Source of the DNA: Membranihabitans maritimus
GTDB taxonomy: Bacteria > Bacteroidota > Bacteroidia > Chitinophagales > Saprospiraceae
Length of the DNA: 64,000 nt
Assembly: GCF_021729145.1 (NCBI RefSeq)
Contig: NZ_JAJSLW010000005.1
Coordinates: 253,946 to 317,945, forward strand
Direction: 5' to 3'
Position 1 is the stretch's first letter; the number at the start of each line of letters is the position of its first letter. The notes below the pieces were generated by a model, which was not told the DNA's origin, searched no databases, and saw only the letters and a program-made list of their open reading frames with translations. Shown in pieces: positions 17,398 to 29,000 of the stretch. The translations under genes and the position numbers were made by a program.

Positions 17398-18726
17398 TTA
17401 ATCTGAAATTTTAATAAGTTTTTTGGAAACTATCATTCTATTGTTTTTATCTTTTGCTATTGCGTAATAGGTTCCCTGTGAAAGATTCTCAACTGAAATA
17501 TAATTTACTTCATTTATAGCCTTGTGAAGTACCAATTGACCTACGATATTATACAATTCTACGGTTTGTACATCTGTGTTTGATTGTTTTATATATAGAA
17601 TACTATTGACAGGGTTGGGGTATAGTAATCCTTTTCCGGCATCCCCACAGGCAATAGTAACTTCTTCTACGGAAGAATAGGATTTATCTCCATCAAAATC
17701 TATTTGTTGCAAGCGGTAGAAATATTTACCACCCGTTACATTTTGATCTTCAAAGGAATATTCTCTTTTTGAGGTAGAAGTTCCCCCTCCATCTACAGTA
17801 CCAATAGTTTCGAAATTACTTCCGTTCGAACTCCTTTGTATACGAAAATGACTATTGTTGATTTCTTGAGCTGTGGTCCATAACAATTTAGTACTGCAAT
17901 TACTGGAGGTTGCTGTAAAAGATTTTATTGCGATAGGGAGTGCAGAACAAATTTGACCATTTAATACTATGGTGTCTTGTGAGATACAACCATTATCATC
18001 TGATACAGAAACAATATATTCCCCTGAATATATTGTTTCTTCTCCACTAGAAATTATAATGCTTGGATCTTCAATTGAAGAAGTAAATCCATTTGGTCCG
18101 CTCCAAGAATAGCTTTCTATATTCCCACCGTTATTTTCTCCTGGTTCAACTGAAAGATTTATTCCTAACTCATTATTTATACATTCTGGTTGAATATTTG
18201 TAATTAGCGGTGCATCAGTTTGAATTACAAAAGCTGTAATCGATTGTTCATCATTGCCTGGATCACAATCTGATACAACATTTGAAACAGACTGAGTTAT
18301 ATTAACTGTTGCAAAAGGATCAGTCGTAACCATATCCATGTCAGAAATGACAATACTAATAGTTATCCCTTCTGGAATAATACCCTCTAATGGAACCTGG
18401 ACTTCATGATTCTCAAAGGATATATTACCTGCATTCCAATAGGTATTTCCGTTTGTGGCTGTTACGGCTAAATTCCCAGTGGTGCCGAGAAATTCACTTG
18501 GTAATGATACAATTAGCGTTGATTGATGAAAATCAGAATCAAAATCTATTTGTCCTTGTAATAACCATTCAGCAGTAACAGTTACTTGTCGACAAGAATA
18601 TAAAGTACTGGGTGAATATCCTAAATTTTGAGCATTCAAATCTCCAACCGTGCATTGTGCCTTAAGATCACTTTGAAAAAATATGATAAAAGCTAATAAG
18701 GAAGTATTTATAATTATCTTATTCAT
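17398..18726 (-). CDS. Secreted T9SS type A sorting-domain protein
   Basis: An extracellular protein of unknown activity. A signal peptide (residues 1-24, cut after LKA) is followed by Gln at +1. The body has a beta-rich part and an Ig/PKD-like segment around 180-270, and a fibronectin-like region around 275-365. The last ~75 residues form a type IX secretion C-terminal domain with LLYPNPVNSILYI and a final KKLIKISD. It should be exported, cleaved at the CTD and attached to or released from the surface. Its start is 1 nt after the stop of the giant repeat protein upstream, so translational coupling is likely and the two may form a surface complex. Confidence 0.85.
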   Translation of the reverse strand: MNKIIINTSLLAFIIFFQSDLKAQCTVGDLNAQNLGYSPSTLYSCRQVTVTAEWLLQGQIDFDSDFHQSTLIVSLPSEFLGTTGNLAVTATNGNTYWNAGNISFENHEVQVPLEGIIPEGITISIVISDMDMVTTDPFATVNITQSVSNVVSDCDPGNDEQSITAFVIQTDAPLITNIQPECINNELGINLSVEPGENNGGNIESYSWSGPNGFTSSIEDPSIIISSGEETIYSGEYIVSVSDDNGCISQDTIVLNGQICSALPIAIKSFTATSSNCSTKLLWTTAQEINNSHFRIQRSSNGSNFETIGTVDGGGTSTSKREYSFEDQNVTGGKYFYRLQQIDFDGDKSYSSVEEVTIACGDAGKGLLYPNPVNSILYIKQSNTDVQTVELYNIVGQLVLHKAINEVNYISVENLSQGTYYAIAKDKNNRMIVSKKLIKISD

Positions 18727-18727
18727 G

Positions 18728-21700
18728 TTAATTTATTTGTATGAGTTGATTATCAATATTATTATCTCCATTTATTTCTCCTCCAGCACCTATAATAATA
18801 TCAGTGACTAATTCGATTACAGCGTTTTCATCATCACCATCGTGTACAAAAATTCCATTAAAGGATATTCTATTCTCTGATCCGACAAGAATAATATTTG
18901 TTGACTTTAATGAATAATAGTTCCCTTCATCAGTCAAACTCCAACCTGATGGGGGTGGATCAATAGAAATGGATCCAAATGTATTAACCTTAAATATTCT
19001 AAATTCTATTTCTGTACCTCTAGAATTTTCAGGACCCAAATTTGTATAATTATACGTAATAGATACACTTCCTCCTTCATTTATGGTTGCAGTATTAACT
19101 TGAATACCTGGTGTTAAGTCCGGATAAGTCGGCCCCACTAACACATGTAAAGTCGCCGTAGCACACGCTTGTGGATCACCATTGTCACAAGTCGTATATG
19201 TGAATTCTGCCGGACCGGAAAACCCGGGTTCAGGAGTAAATACAAAATCACCCGAGTTACTGGTAATTTCCAGGGTCCCTACACCGGTTTGCGTACTGGT
19301 ACCGGTAGCGATTGTTTGGGAATTACCTTCAGGGTCGGTATCATTAGCGCCCAAATTACCCGTTCCGGTATCCCCGGGCTGGATATAGACAAAATCATCG
19401 GCAGCTTCTGTTGTATTTCCTGAATCAAGTGGCAATACTGTAAAGAATTGTTGAGCACTACTACACGAACCATTGTCATCACATACCTGGTAAGTAAGGA
19501 CATCCGTTCCTGTAAAACCAGCATCTGGTGTGTATGTAATTTCGCCTGTTGAAGAATTCACAGAAATACTACCATTATTAGGACCGCTTGTTACACTTAC
19601 GGATGCCGAATTAAGCGGATGACCATCGCTTCCCGGACTATCATTACTTAAACTATTCAATACGATACTTTGACCTTCCTTGGTAGAACCATAGTCGTGA
19701 TTGGCAATGGGATCTGTATTCGAATCGTCCGGATCATCCACTGTAATCGTAAGAAGGGTCGTTTCTTCTATTGTACACGGATCGTCTCCGGTTATACAAA
19801 TGGTAACCGTATAATTATATATACCGGGATTAGTGGCTGTAAATGTATAACTTCCATCCGGGGTAAGCATCAAGGTGCCACCAGCTGGATTACTGCCATC
19901 AGGCGTAGCGGATGTATATTCTGCTCCCGGGGGTGCATCATCATTAGTACTTACATCTCCATCTACCGGAACATTAATTAATGTTGCGTTGAAATCCGGA
20001 TTTAAAATAGGATCGGGAGGGCCTACTAAAATATATAATGTAGCATCTGCACATGAAGAAGGAGTTCCGTCATCACAGATTGTATACTGATAGGATGTAG
20101 TACCGTAAAAATTTTCATCGGGAGTAAAAGTATATTCACCCGATGAATTGGATATTACCAATGTGCCACCAGAGAGGTTGAATGTTCCTGATGAGATACT
20201 TTGAGAATCACCTTCGGGATCAGTATCATTGGCACCCAGATTTCCCGAGGCAGTTTGCCACGGTTGTATATAAGCAAAATCGTCTTCTGCTTCTGTCGTA
20301 TTTTCACCCCCGGGTGGAACGACTGAAAAAAATTGTTGCGCAGATGCACAATTATTATCTTCATCGCACACTTGATAGGTAAGTACATCAGTACCCACAA
20401 AACCGGCATTCGGGGTATATTCTATTGAGCCATTGGGTAATACATTCGCAGTTCCATTATCAGATCCATTGATAATAGACACTGATCCGGGATCCAAAGG
20501 AATTCCATCGCTTCCCGGACTATCATTACTCAATGAATTCAAGGTAATCGTTTCATTTGCCACTCCGGAACCGTAATCATGATTGGCTATAGGATCAGTA
20601 TTGTTGTCGTTCTTATCTTCTACGGTAATAGTTAATAGGGTAGTGGGGCAAGGATCCGGTCCATCGGGGATACAAACCGGAATATTATAATTGTAAACGC
20701 CAGGGTTAGGTGTTTGAAAATTATATGATCCATTAGAGTTCATATTTAAAGCTGCACCCGAAGGATTCCCGCTAATGGGTATAGGAGTTCCATATGTCGT
20801 ACCTGATGGAACTTCGTCATTGGTATCTACATTTCCACTTACGGGCACATTTATTAACGTAGCATTGAAATCTGGGTCCAGATCGTATTGTGGACAAGCA
20901 AATTCTCCACTCATTACAAAACGAGTATCTACATAGGCCCCATATACACGTGTTTCGTTGAGCAGATTTACATTTGCAATTCCGGTTAATGTAATTTGTA
21001 CTTCATCAAAGGGCAAAGAGGTTTCAAAACCTACATTATATATGCCTCCACTACCACCGAGAACAGGTAATCCCAATAAGCCTAAGTTAATTAATTGTGA
21101 GCCTGTAGCAGACTGCTGAAATGAACCATTTAGGTAGGTTGATATTGTGACAGCATCAAATAAATCCAATTCTACCAGGAGGGTATTAAAATTTTCAATA
21201 GTGAATCCGGCTACGGTTCCAGCCGGATATTCTGCCAAAGCATCAACTACAGAAAGAGATACTGAGCCCGCTACTCCTACATCGAGAATCATTTCGGCGT
21301 AATCAGATGTACTGGAAGAAACGACATTCCAGGGATCATTTACTAAACTGCTTACATCTGCTATTCCACTAGTTCCTGTTCTTTCAGAGTTGATAAATGC
21401 GGGAAATTCGGTTTGATTGAGATAAAAAGATTGATTACAAGTTATAGTAGCTTCACATGTTGTAGAAAAAAGGGCATTATAAATTCTTATCTCACCTAAA
21501 TCAGCACTTAATAATTTCTCAAAAGATATTTTGACTTCGTCATAAGGTTGATTGGATATTATTCCCACTGGCTGTCTATGCAAATCATTTCCCAATAATG
21601 AGGTAGTAGCACCTACCAAAAGAGCATTACCAGAACCGGATTGTACCTGAGAACCATTGTTAAAAAGTTGTATAGTGGCAGATCCAATTAGATTGGCGGA

Positions 21701-24700
21701 TAACAGGGAATTTGTTGCAATTTCAAATCCTGCAAATGTATTCGCGCCGTAGGTTGTAATTTCATCCTTGACTGCCAGACTGATTTCTGAACCGACATCA
21801 GCTGTTATGGTAAGTTCAGCATAATTATCAGGATCATTATCCACTACATTTTCTGTATTATTTATCGCACATCCCACGCATGTGGATAGTCCGGAAACGC
21901 CCGTTTGTTCCCAATCAATATAGACGGGATAATCCGGATTGGAAACTATTTCTGGAGCATTGGTGCAATCATCCATATCTCCTTCACAAAGTTGTTTTAG
22001 GACCACATTGTATATGCGGGTATTACTCAGCAATGAAACATTGTCGTCAATTTCCAATTGGATTTCGTCAAAATCCTGTGTCGTAACAAAACCTAAAACC
22101 TGTCTAATTTCACCATTCAATAATCCAGTAGGTGCCGTTAGTAAGTCTGCATCTGATAGGACATCCCCCGTTGGTGATCCATTCAAGTAGGTCCTAATAG
22201 TAAATTCGCTCAGTGCGCTTACTGATGCTAGTGAAGGTCTTCCTATATCAAACCCTACATATAAACCTCCATCGTAATCGGACTCAACGTCTTTTACAGA
22301 ATAATATGCACTACCACTTGCTGATGCTACGGTTTGAATAGTAGTATAATTAGTGGAGTTGTTGTCGATGGCATTATTGGGTTCAAGTATCTCCCCAAGG
22401 GTCAATAATCCACCAAAGCCCGTATTATCTTGACTTATTACCAAGGGGTATTCCGGAGTAGTCCATTGAATATTGGTGTTTTTCGCCGGTCCGGAAGAGC
22501 TGTTGCAACTTGTAAATGAAGGACCTGAGGTAAAACATTTTACAACCAGATTATAAATTTCAGTTTCACCCAGGCTGACACCCACCGTTTCATCAAAGGT
22601 AATTACTACTTCATTGAAATCACTTTGCGGTATCATACCCACTACTCTTCGATTCGCTCCTCCGACTATATTGCCGGTCAAAATGATATCTTCGTTGGAG
22701 GTACTCCCGGTCGAATTCCCATTGGCGTCAAAAGTTTCAATAGAAATGGTGGAAAGTAATTCTGCGTCTACAAGTGAAACACCTGACTCTATTTCAAATC
22801 CAATAAAGGTTCCTGCTAGTATGGGATTCCCAGCTTTTTTAATTCCAATAGTTGCTGTTGAATTGATACCTGCTGTCTGATTTACGGTAGCAGATGTTGA
22901 ACCATTCCCGTCGAGAATATTCCCCGCATTCAGTATCGAATTATTGAGGCCCAGTGTTCCGGTTACCCCAGTTGTACTTCCGTCCAAATAATATGGATCA
23001 TTAGATTCATCAATAATCGTGAATTGATTATTACAGGGAATTGCGCTTCCTTCCTGAAAACATTTCACTACGAGGTTGTAAATATAAGTTTCACCCAAAC
23101 CAAGTGATAATAAACCTTCATCCAATGTCAATACAATTTCATCTATCGGACCTGATGTAACTAATCCTACTACTGATCTATTGGATCCCGAAGAAAGCCC
23201 CACATCTACGGCCAGGTCATCGCTGGAACTTTCGTCAACGGGGGTTCCGTTATTAAATGTTTCAATAGAAATAGAACCGAGTAATTCCAGATCCAACAAA
23301 GAAGATGAAGATTCGATTTCAAATCCAACAAATCTACCCGTCGGAATTTCACTTAATTCTTTTTTAATAGCGATAGTTGCGGCTGCATTTCCAGATAAGG
23401 TTTGATTAACCGTAGCAAATGAGGTACTACTTCCATCCAATATATTCCCCAAATCTTCAATGGTGTTACTTGCTCCCAAGGTGCCTGTAACGCCTGTTTT
23501 ACTCCCGTCAAAATAATACGGTGAATTAGAATCATCAATGTAGGAAAATGAATTATTACAGGTAATTGATGGATCTGAACCAAAACATTTCACTACCAGA
23601 TTATAAATATTTGTTGATCCCAGGTCTACCGATACTCCTTGTGTTAAAGTTAATTCTATGGCATCAATATCACCTGAAGAAATAATCCCAATAACTTGTC
23701 GATTTGCTCCGCCCGAAATTGTAGCATCAATGGCTATATTCCCATCATCACTATCATCGATTTCCGTTGTTCCGTCAAAAGTCCTTATCCTAAGGGCATT
23801 TAGGAGTTGAAGGGTAAGTAACGCCCCCGAAGACTCCAATTCAAAGCCTACAAAAGTTCCCTCATCGATCACTCCCAAAGCTTTTTTAATTCGGATCGTA
23901 GCTGTACTTCCTACTCCTACTGATTGGTTAATTGTGGCAGCAGTAGTACTTGAACCATCGATTAAATTCGACACATCTACTATTGAATTATTGGCCCCAA
24001 TTAAACCTGTTATAGAACTTTCTTCAATGTAAAATGGATGTTCGGATTCGTCAATATTTGTAAAATTATCATTACAGGTGATGGAGGTATTTTGAAAACA
24101 CTTTATTACCATTCCATAAATATCAACTTGTTGTAAAAGGGAGAGCCCGTTGTTTATTGTTATGATGACTTCATCGTAGGCTGCAGTAGAGACAAGTCCA
24201 ACAGACCCTCTAGTTGAACCTGAAATCAAGCCTACATTTAATACTAACTGATTCCCTGAAGCTGCATCTCCGGTTGGATTGCCATTATTATAGGTTTCAA
24301 TTGTTAAATTTGACAACAAAGATAAGTCAAGTAAACCAGAAGAAAATCCAATATCAAATCCAACATATTGATTTGATCCATAACTACCTCCATCTCCTCT
24401 TTTAATGGAAAAAGTTACACTGCCTGATAGTGAAACGCCAAAATCAATACTCGCTGAAGTATTAGGATCATCATCGACAGCATTTTCAATATCGGAAATG
24501 GTACCTGTTGATATACCCGTAAAACCAGTTTCATCCGGATTAACGTAAACCGGGTCATTTGTTCTACCTATTAAAGTATATTCATTATTACAGGGAATAG
24601 TTCTTAATTCTTCAAATTTCATTACTTCTGCATAATAGACATCTAAAGAACCGGCTAGGCCACCATATGTTATTCTTATCCTGTCAAAATCAATGGTTGT

Positions 24701-25162
24701 ATAAAAACCAACTCTGTCCGCGGATCCAGTTAATCCCAAGGATAATAAATTTGATCCATCTAAAGTTTCACTGTTGGTGCCATCAGAGACTTCAATTGAT
24801 AATCCTGCGACTAGTGAAATACCAGATTCTATGACAAATCCGGCGTAACTACCTGCTGGTGCGGTTTCATTGAATTGATTTTCGATCCAAACATCACCGG
24901 AAGCAAGTACACTTATTGTGGCCGCAGAACCTAAATTGCCATCAATATTACTTAAATTATCAACGCAATTGAAAATAGTCAAACCTCCACATTCATCACT
25001 TGCGCTGAGAATTGGTGCCAATCCATTTGCTGTTGTTACAGGCGTATATTCATTGGATACCAACTGGGCAAAGCTAATGTTCGCTGTACAAATCAATGTG
25101 AGCAGCGAAGCTATTACTTTTATCTTTTTAAAGATTACAATTTGAGGTAAATAATAATTCAT
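18728..25162 (-). CDS. Giant secreted repeat protein (2144 residues)
   Basis: A very large extracytoplasmic protein with a signal peptide cut after SFA and Gln at +1. Residues ~40-1420 hold about eight tandem repeats of 173-181 residues. Typical units start with a TCNN-like cysteine segment, contain GFEIES and ETFNNG motifs, and end in IYNLVVKCF. Residues ~1429-2010 contain two ~290-residue units, each with three Ig/cadherin-like modules (NHDYGS, SLSNDSPGSDG, GNLGANDTDPEG) rich in Asp and Asn that may bind calcium. The last ~130 residues resemble a CARDB/DUF11-type domain. No T9SS C-terminal domain is present. The likely role is adhesion or surface-layer structure; no enzyme motif was seen. 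Confidence 0.85.
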   Translation of the reverse strand: MNYYLPQIVIFKKIKVIASLLTLICTANISFAQLVSNEYTPVTTANGLAPILSASDECGGLTIFNCVDNLSNIDGNLGSAATISVLASGDVWIENQFNETAPAGSYAGFVIESGISLVAGLSIEVSDGTNSETLDGSNLLSLGLTGSADRVGFYTTIDFDRIRITYGGLAGSLDVYYAEVMKFEELRTIPCNNEYTLIGRTNDPVYVNPDETGFTGISTGTISDIENAVDDDPNTSASIDFGVSLSGSVTFSIKRGDGGSYGSNQYVGFDIGFSSGLLDLSLLSNLTIETYNNGNPTGDAASGNQLVLNVGLISGSTRGSVGLVSTAAYDEVIITINNGLSLLQQVDIYGMVIKCFQNTSITCNDNFTNIDESEHPFYIEESSITGLIGANNSIVDVSNLIDGSSTTAATINQSVGVGSTATIRIKKALGVIDEGTFVGFELESSGALLTLQLLNALRIRTFDGTTEIDDSDDGNIAIDATISGGANRQVIGIISSGDIDAIELTLTQGVSVDLGSTNIYNLVVKCFGSDPSITCNNSFSYIDDSNSPYYFDGSKTGVTGTLGASNTIEDLGNILDGSSTSFATVNQTLSGNAAATIAIKKELSEIPTGRFVGFEIESSSSLLDLELLGSISIETFNNGTPVDESSSDDLAVDVGLSSGSNRSVVGLVTSGPIDEIVLTLDEGLLSLGLGETYIYNLVVKCFQEGSAIPCNNQFTIIDESNDPYYLDGSTTGVTGTLGLNNSILNAGNILDGNGSTSATVNQTAGINSTATIGIKKAGNPILAGTFIGFEIESGVSLVDAELLSTISIETFDANGNSTGSTSNEDIILTGNIVGGANRRVVGMIPQSDFNEVVITFDETVGVSLGETEIYNLVVKCFTSGPSFTSCNSSSGPAKNTNIQWTTPEYPLVISQDNTGFGGLLTLGEILEPNNAIDNNSTNYTTIQTVASASGSAYYSVKDVESDYDGGLYVGFDIGRPSLASVSALSEFTIRTYLNGSPTGDVLSDADLLTAPTGLLNGEIRQVLGFVTTQDFDEIQLEIDDNVSLLSNTRIYNVVLKQLCEGDMDDCTNAPEIVSNPDYPVYIDWEQTGVSGLSTCVGCAINNTENVVDNDPDNYAELTITADVGSEISLAVKDEITTYGANTFAGFEIATNSLLSANLIGSATIQLFNNGSQVQSGSGNALLVGATTSLLGNDLHRQPVGIISNQPYDEVKISFEKLLSADLGEIRIYNALFSTTCEATITCNQSFYLNQTEFPAFINSERTGTSGIADVSSLVNDPWNVVSSSTSDYAEMILDVGVAGSVSLSVVDALAEYPAGTVAGFTIENFNTLLVELDLFDAVTISTYLNGSFQQSATGSQLINLGLLGLPVLGGSGGIYNVGFETSLPFDEVQITLTGIANVNLLNETRVYGAYVDTRFVMSGEFACPQYDLDPDFNATLINVPVSGNVDTNDEVPSGTTYGTPIPISGNPSGAALNMNSNGSYNFQTPNPGVYNYNIPVCIPDGPDPCPTTLLTITVEDKNDNNTDPIANHDYGSGVANETITLNSLSNDSPGSDGIPLDPGSVSIINGSDNGTANVLPNGSIEYTPNAGFVGTDVLTYQVCDEDNNCASAQQFFSVVPPGGENTTEAEDDFAYIQPWQTASGNLGANDTDPEGDSQSISSGTFNLSGGTLVISNSSGEYTFTPDENFYGTTSYQYTICDDGTPSSCADATLYILVGPPDPILNPDFNATLINVPVDGDVSTNDDAPPGAEYTSATPDGSNPAGGTLMLTPDGSYTFTATNPGIYNYTVTICITGDDPCTIEETTLLTITVDDPDDSNTDPIANHDYGSTKEGQSIVLNSLSNDSPGSDGHPLNSASVSVTSGPNNGSISVNSSTGEITYTPDAGFTGTDVLTYQVCDDNGSCSSAQQFFTVLPLDSGNTTEAADDFVYIQPGDTGTGNLGANDTDPEGNSQTIATGTSTQTGVGTLEITSNSGDFVFTPEPGFSGPAEFTYTTCDNGDPQACATATLHVLVGPTYPDLTPGIQVNTATINEGGSVSITYNYTNLGPENSRGTEIEFRIFKVNTFGSISIDPPPSGWSLTDEGNYYSLKSTNIILVGSENRISFNGIFVHDGDDENAVIELVTDIIIGAGGEINGDNNIDNQLIQIN

Positions 25163-26043
25163 ACTGGGTTACGTATTTTTAATGGGTAAAATTTTCATTA
25201 GGAATGAAGCATACTAATGCCACCATTACTCAAGTAATTACATTGTTTTTTTGGCATACAATTATTGTCTCTACATGACTGCATATAGAGAAAATCATTG
25301 TACTCTTACATAATACATTAGTTCTTCTTAACCATTCAATGCTGCACATGAATCAAAGATCCAGTGGACACAATAGTGTTAACATTGTAGCTTAGTTAGA
25401 TTAACTGGTAATAAGGTTAGAATGGATAAAACGTTTATTTCACGGGCAGGAATTTATTCAGGGTTACAAAATAGTCTGTCGCTTTTGGATCAATTAAAAA
25501 TCAAGTTTAAGTATGAGGTATTACTTAAAATTCAAACGTAAATTCAAATCAGTATGCAATTTTATCTGAAGCGCGAAAAAAGAGGGTGTTAGCATCATAT
25601 ATTATCATGTTAGGGTTATTCAATTTTATGAATCAGAGAAGGAATTTTTACATCCTTAAGCTGAAATCAATATTGTCTCTAAAATAATAATAAAATTTCA
25701 ATTTAGTGATAAAAAAGCAGGTAATAAGAAATTTTAGAATATATACATTTTTTTCATAATTCAATTTAAAGCAATATAATTGTGAAATATCTATAAAAAC
25801 AGTCTTATCTTTATGAATAATTAAATGTTTGTATTACAATTATATTTATGAGTTCAAAGTGTTAAAGTTCTTATGATCCCTGTTTTAAGCCATATATAAT
25901 TAAAATACAATCCCTGCTTTTCATCTTTTTCTCAATTTCTCAATAAATATTGACTTATACTGCTAAATTACTTTGCTGGCTATTTTCTGTTTAAGGAATT
26001 TTTAGTAGTTTACTAAGCAATATATACCAATAGTATTTTATAC
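25163..26043. other. Long AT-rich intergenic region between divergent surface genes
   Basis: These 881 bp separate the giant repeat gene (minus) from the FG-GAP-type gene (plus) and must hold both promoters. No exact TAnnTTTG box at a good distance was found for either gene. The longest notable open frame is 39 codons from ATG 25422, with no recognisable family. I saw no hairpin, repeat or RNA family that I could name. The length leaves room for regulatory sites or a small RNA. Confidence 0.4.
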
Positions 26044-29000
26044 ATGAAGACCCTGAATAAATTTTATTTCTCCAAAGCCATTTTTATATCATTAATTGTT
26101 GTTTGCATAATTTGCCAGGGCCAAGCCCAGGAGTTGAAAAATGCCAGTGATTTTGAGCACAAGGAACCCCTGGCTGGCTTATCTGATATTAGTACTTCCC
26201 ATGAAATATATATATTATGGGGCCAGGATAATTTGTTCAAAAATGAAATTGTGGATTATTTACCTACTGCTCAACAAGATATTTCACTTTTGGAAAATAC
26301 AATTTCTGATGTCTATGCCCCTTCAGTTATTCGACAAGGGGATAATATTAATGAAACAACGAGAGTAGCTGTTACAGCTGCAGATCTGGAAGGTGACGGA
26401 CGGGATGATATTGTCAAAGTAACCACAACAGAATCTGGGGAACTTATACTTAGCGTTACCAGTGTTTTGCCACAATTGAATGTCAGTGGTAATTCGGTAA
26501 ATCTTCAAATACCGACAAATGTAGCATTGGAAACAAGACTCAATATTCACATCCTTGGGGGAAATTTCGATAATGATATTGAAGAAGAAGTGGCATTGAT
26601 ATGGCCCGAATCTGGCGAAAATTCAACGAATAAAATTCAGGTAAGAATATATAATTGGGAAAACGGAAGTTTAAAGGAAACAGCCAATTTTAGTTATCAA
26701 AATTCGGTTATTGAATATAGTGTTGAATTGACAGACCTGGATCTTAATGGCCTTCACGAATTGGCTTTGGCTACAGTAGAAATGGAGGATCAATCCCCTG
26801 TAATTGTTGTAAATATATTGGGAATGGAAGTTGGTGAATTATTACTGGTTTCAAAAAAGATAATTCAGGAATTTGATAATCAGACCCCTTTTTCAAAGGA
26901 TGTTTCACTAGCGATCAATACTGGCGATTATGACGGAGATGTCGCCAATGAGCTGGCGTTGGTATATCGCCAGAAAAGAGATAATGTTGATGTTGAAATT
27001 ATTCAATTAAGATTAATTCAATCCCTGGATATTGAAGGTAATTCGACAGAAAGCGTTTTTGAAACTTTACGGATAGTGAATAATCAATTAACATTATTTG
27101 AATATTCCGGTGAAAATATTCCTGAATACCAGAACATATATGCTGCTTCAGGAGACGTCAATGGTGATGGAGATGCAGATTTGACTGTCTACAGTCCTTC
27201 AAGAGATTTATTACTTTTTACGGCATTAGATAGTCTGGAGGTCTCCCAAGTCAATGATTTTACAGATTTTTTGAAAGGCAATACATTAAAGCCTGTTTTT
27301 TGTTTTACCAGGGGCGGCCTTCAATCATTGGGCATCCAAATGGCCGATCTCGATCGGGATGGAATTGAAGAATTAGTTTTTGCGGGTTTGAAGGGATGTA
27401 CCGATGATTTATTTTCTAACAATATGACTAATTCTAAAGTGTCAATTGAAGTTTATGACCTGAGAACAGGGGCTCCAGAATTAACCGGAATCACCAATAT
27501 TGAAAACAGTAATACTTCATTCTTCGGCCGCGCTGCAGCAAGCTTTGTTTTAGGTGATTTTGATGCGGATAACCTCCGTCTGGGAAAGGGACAATATTCG
27601 CGTCGATCTGAAATTAGTCAACCTCTTATAATATTAAATGCACCCCCGATACACTTTGATCAACTTCAAAATGAACTATACGATATCAATGAATGCTATC
27701 AAAATTCGGATTGTTCTTTTGCTTCTAATTATCTGACTTCTTCATCTGTAAGTATGCAAACATCTACCACGGTCTCCTCTGCCTGGGGTGTAAGTGCCAA
27801 TGTAAGGGCAAGTGCAGGTGTAGATGTTGAGTTGGTTAAATCAGAAATATCCGCAAGTGTCTCTGCCCGGTATGGTGAGGGCTTTTCTAAGTATCGCAGT
27901 AGTGGGAAAAGACTGGATATCTCTACTCAAGTATCAGCTATAGAAGACGACCAAATATATGCTATGGTCACAGACTATGATATATGGGAATATCCGGTGT
28001 ATAAAAATGATAGTTTAGTTACGCATTTGGTGAGTATAGTACCAACAGTTACTGAGCGGAGATGGTTTCCAAGTAAATCCTACAATGCCTATGATTATTT
28101 GCCTGATCACGAAGTAGGTAATATTCTATCCTACCGGACACAAAAACCCGATTACTCCAGAGTAGATCAAATTATCAATAGTGATAATTTCACCCTAAGT
28201 GAAAATTCACAAAGCAAATGGGTTGTTAATCAACAATCTTTTAGAGAATCGGGAAGTTCCAGGGTACGAGAATTTGGAATTGGTGCTTCTTTAGACATAC
28301 AAACTGATGTTAATTTCAAGATTTTTGGAGGAAGCCTGGGTGCCACTATTTCTGGGGAATATGAGACTTCAGATTTGACTACTCAAAGAACCAGTATCTC
28401 TGATGAACTTGAATTAGAGATTGAACTCGGAGGAGTTGATGAATCCCTTGGGGAAGTGAAATATGCAGTAAACCCTTATTGTTATTGGGCGAAAAATGGT
28501 GCCTTGGTTGTAGACTATACCGCGGAACCTGAAGTACCTGCACCCGGTGCTCCGGATACATGGTGGTCTTTTCATTACGGTCAAAAAGCCGACCCTGCTC
28601 TTATTCTACCCTGGAAATACGATCCGGAAAAAGGACTTTCCTTACAAGATGAAATCGTTAAACGTTTTCAATCAAAATCCATTGGGTTTTCAAATAGCAA
28701 ACCTCTCCCCGGTGATACGATAACTATCTACACCGAAGTACATAATTGGAGCCTATTGCCTACTACCGGTCCTGTAGAAGTCGGTTTTTATCTCTGTGAT
28801 CCTGGTCAGGAAACTAATCGAATGACAGGTATCCATGGAGAAACTACAGTTTCTACGATTCAAAAGCTTGATCCCAGGGGTAATGATATTGTGTCTTTTG
28901 AATGGAAGGTGCCCGATAACCTATCTACTTTCCCCCGGATTTATGCACGGATCGATCCCAATAATAAAGAGGGTGAAATCCATGAAAATAATAATTATGG

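Noticed and set aside
18728-25162. Repetitive DNA as a CRISPR array or satellite
   Set aside because: The periodicity is ~520-540 bp, diverged, and in frame with a large protein; there are no short identical repeats with spacers.
25422-25541. 39-codon frame in the long intergenic region before the FG-GAP-type gene
   Set aside because: Too short and without recognisable family; AT-rich chance frame is the simplest explanation.
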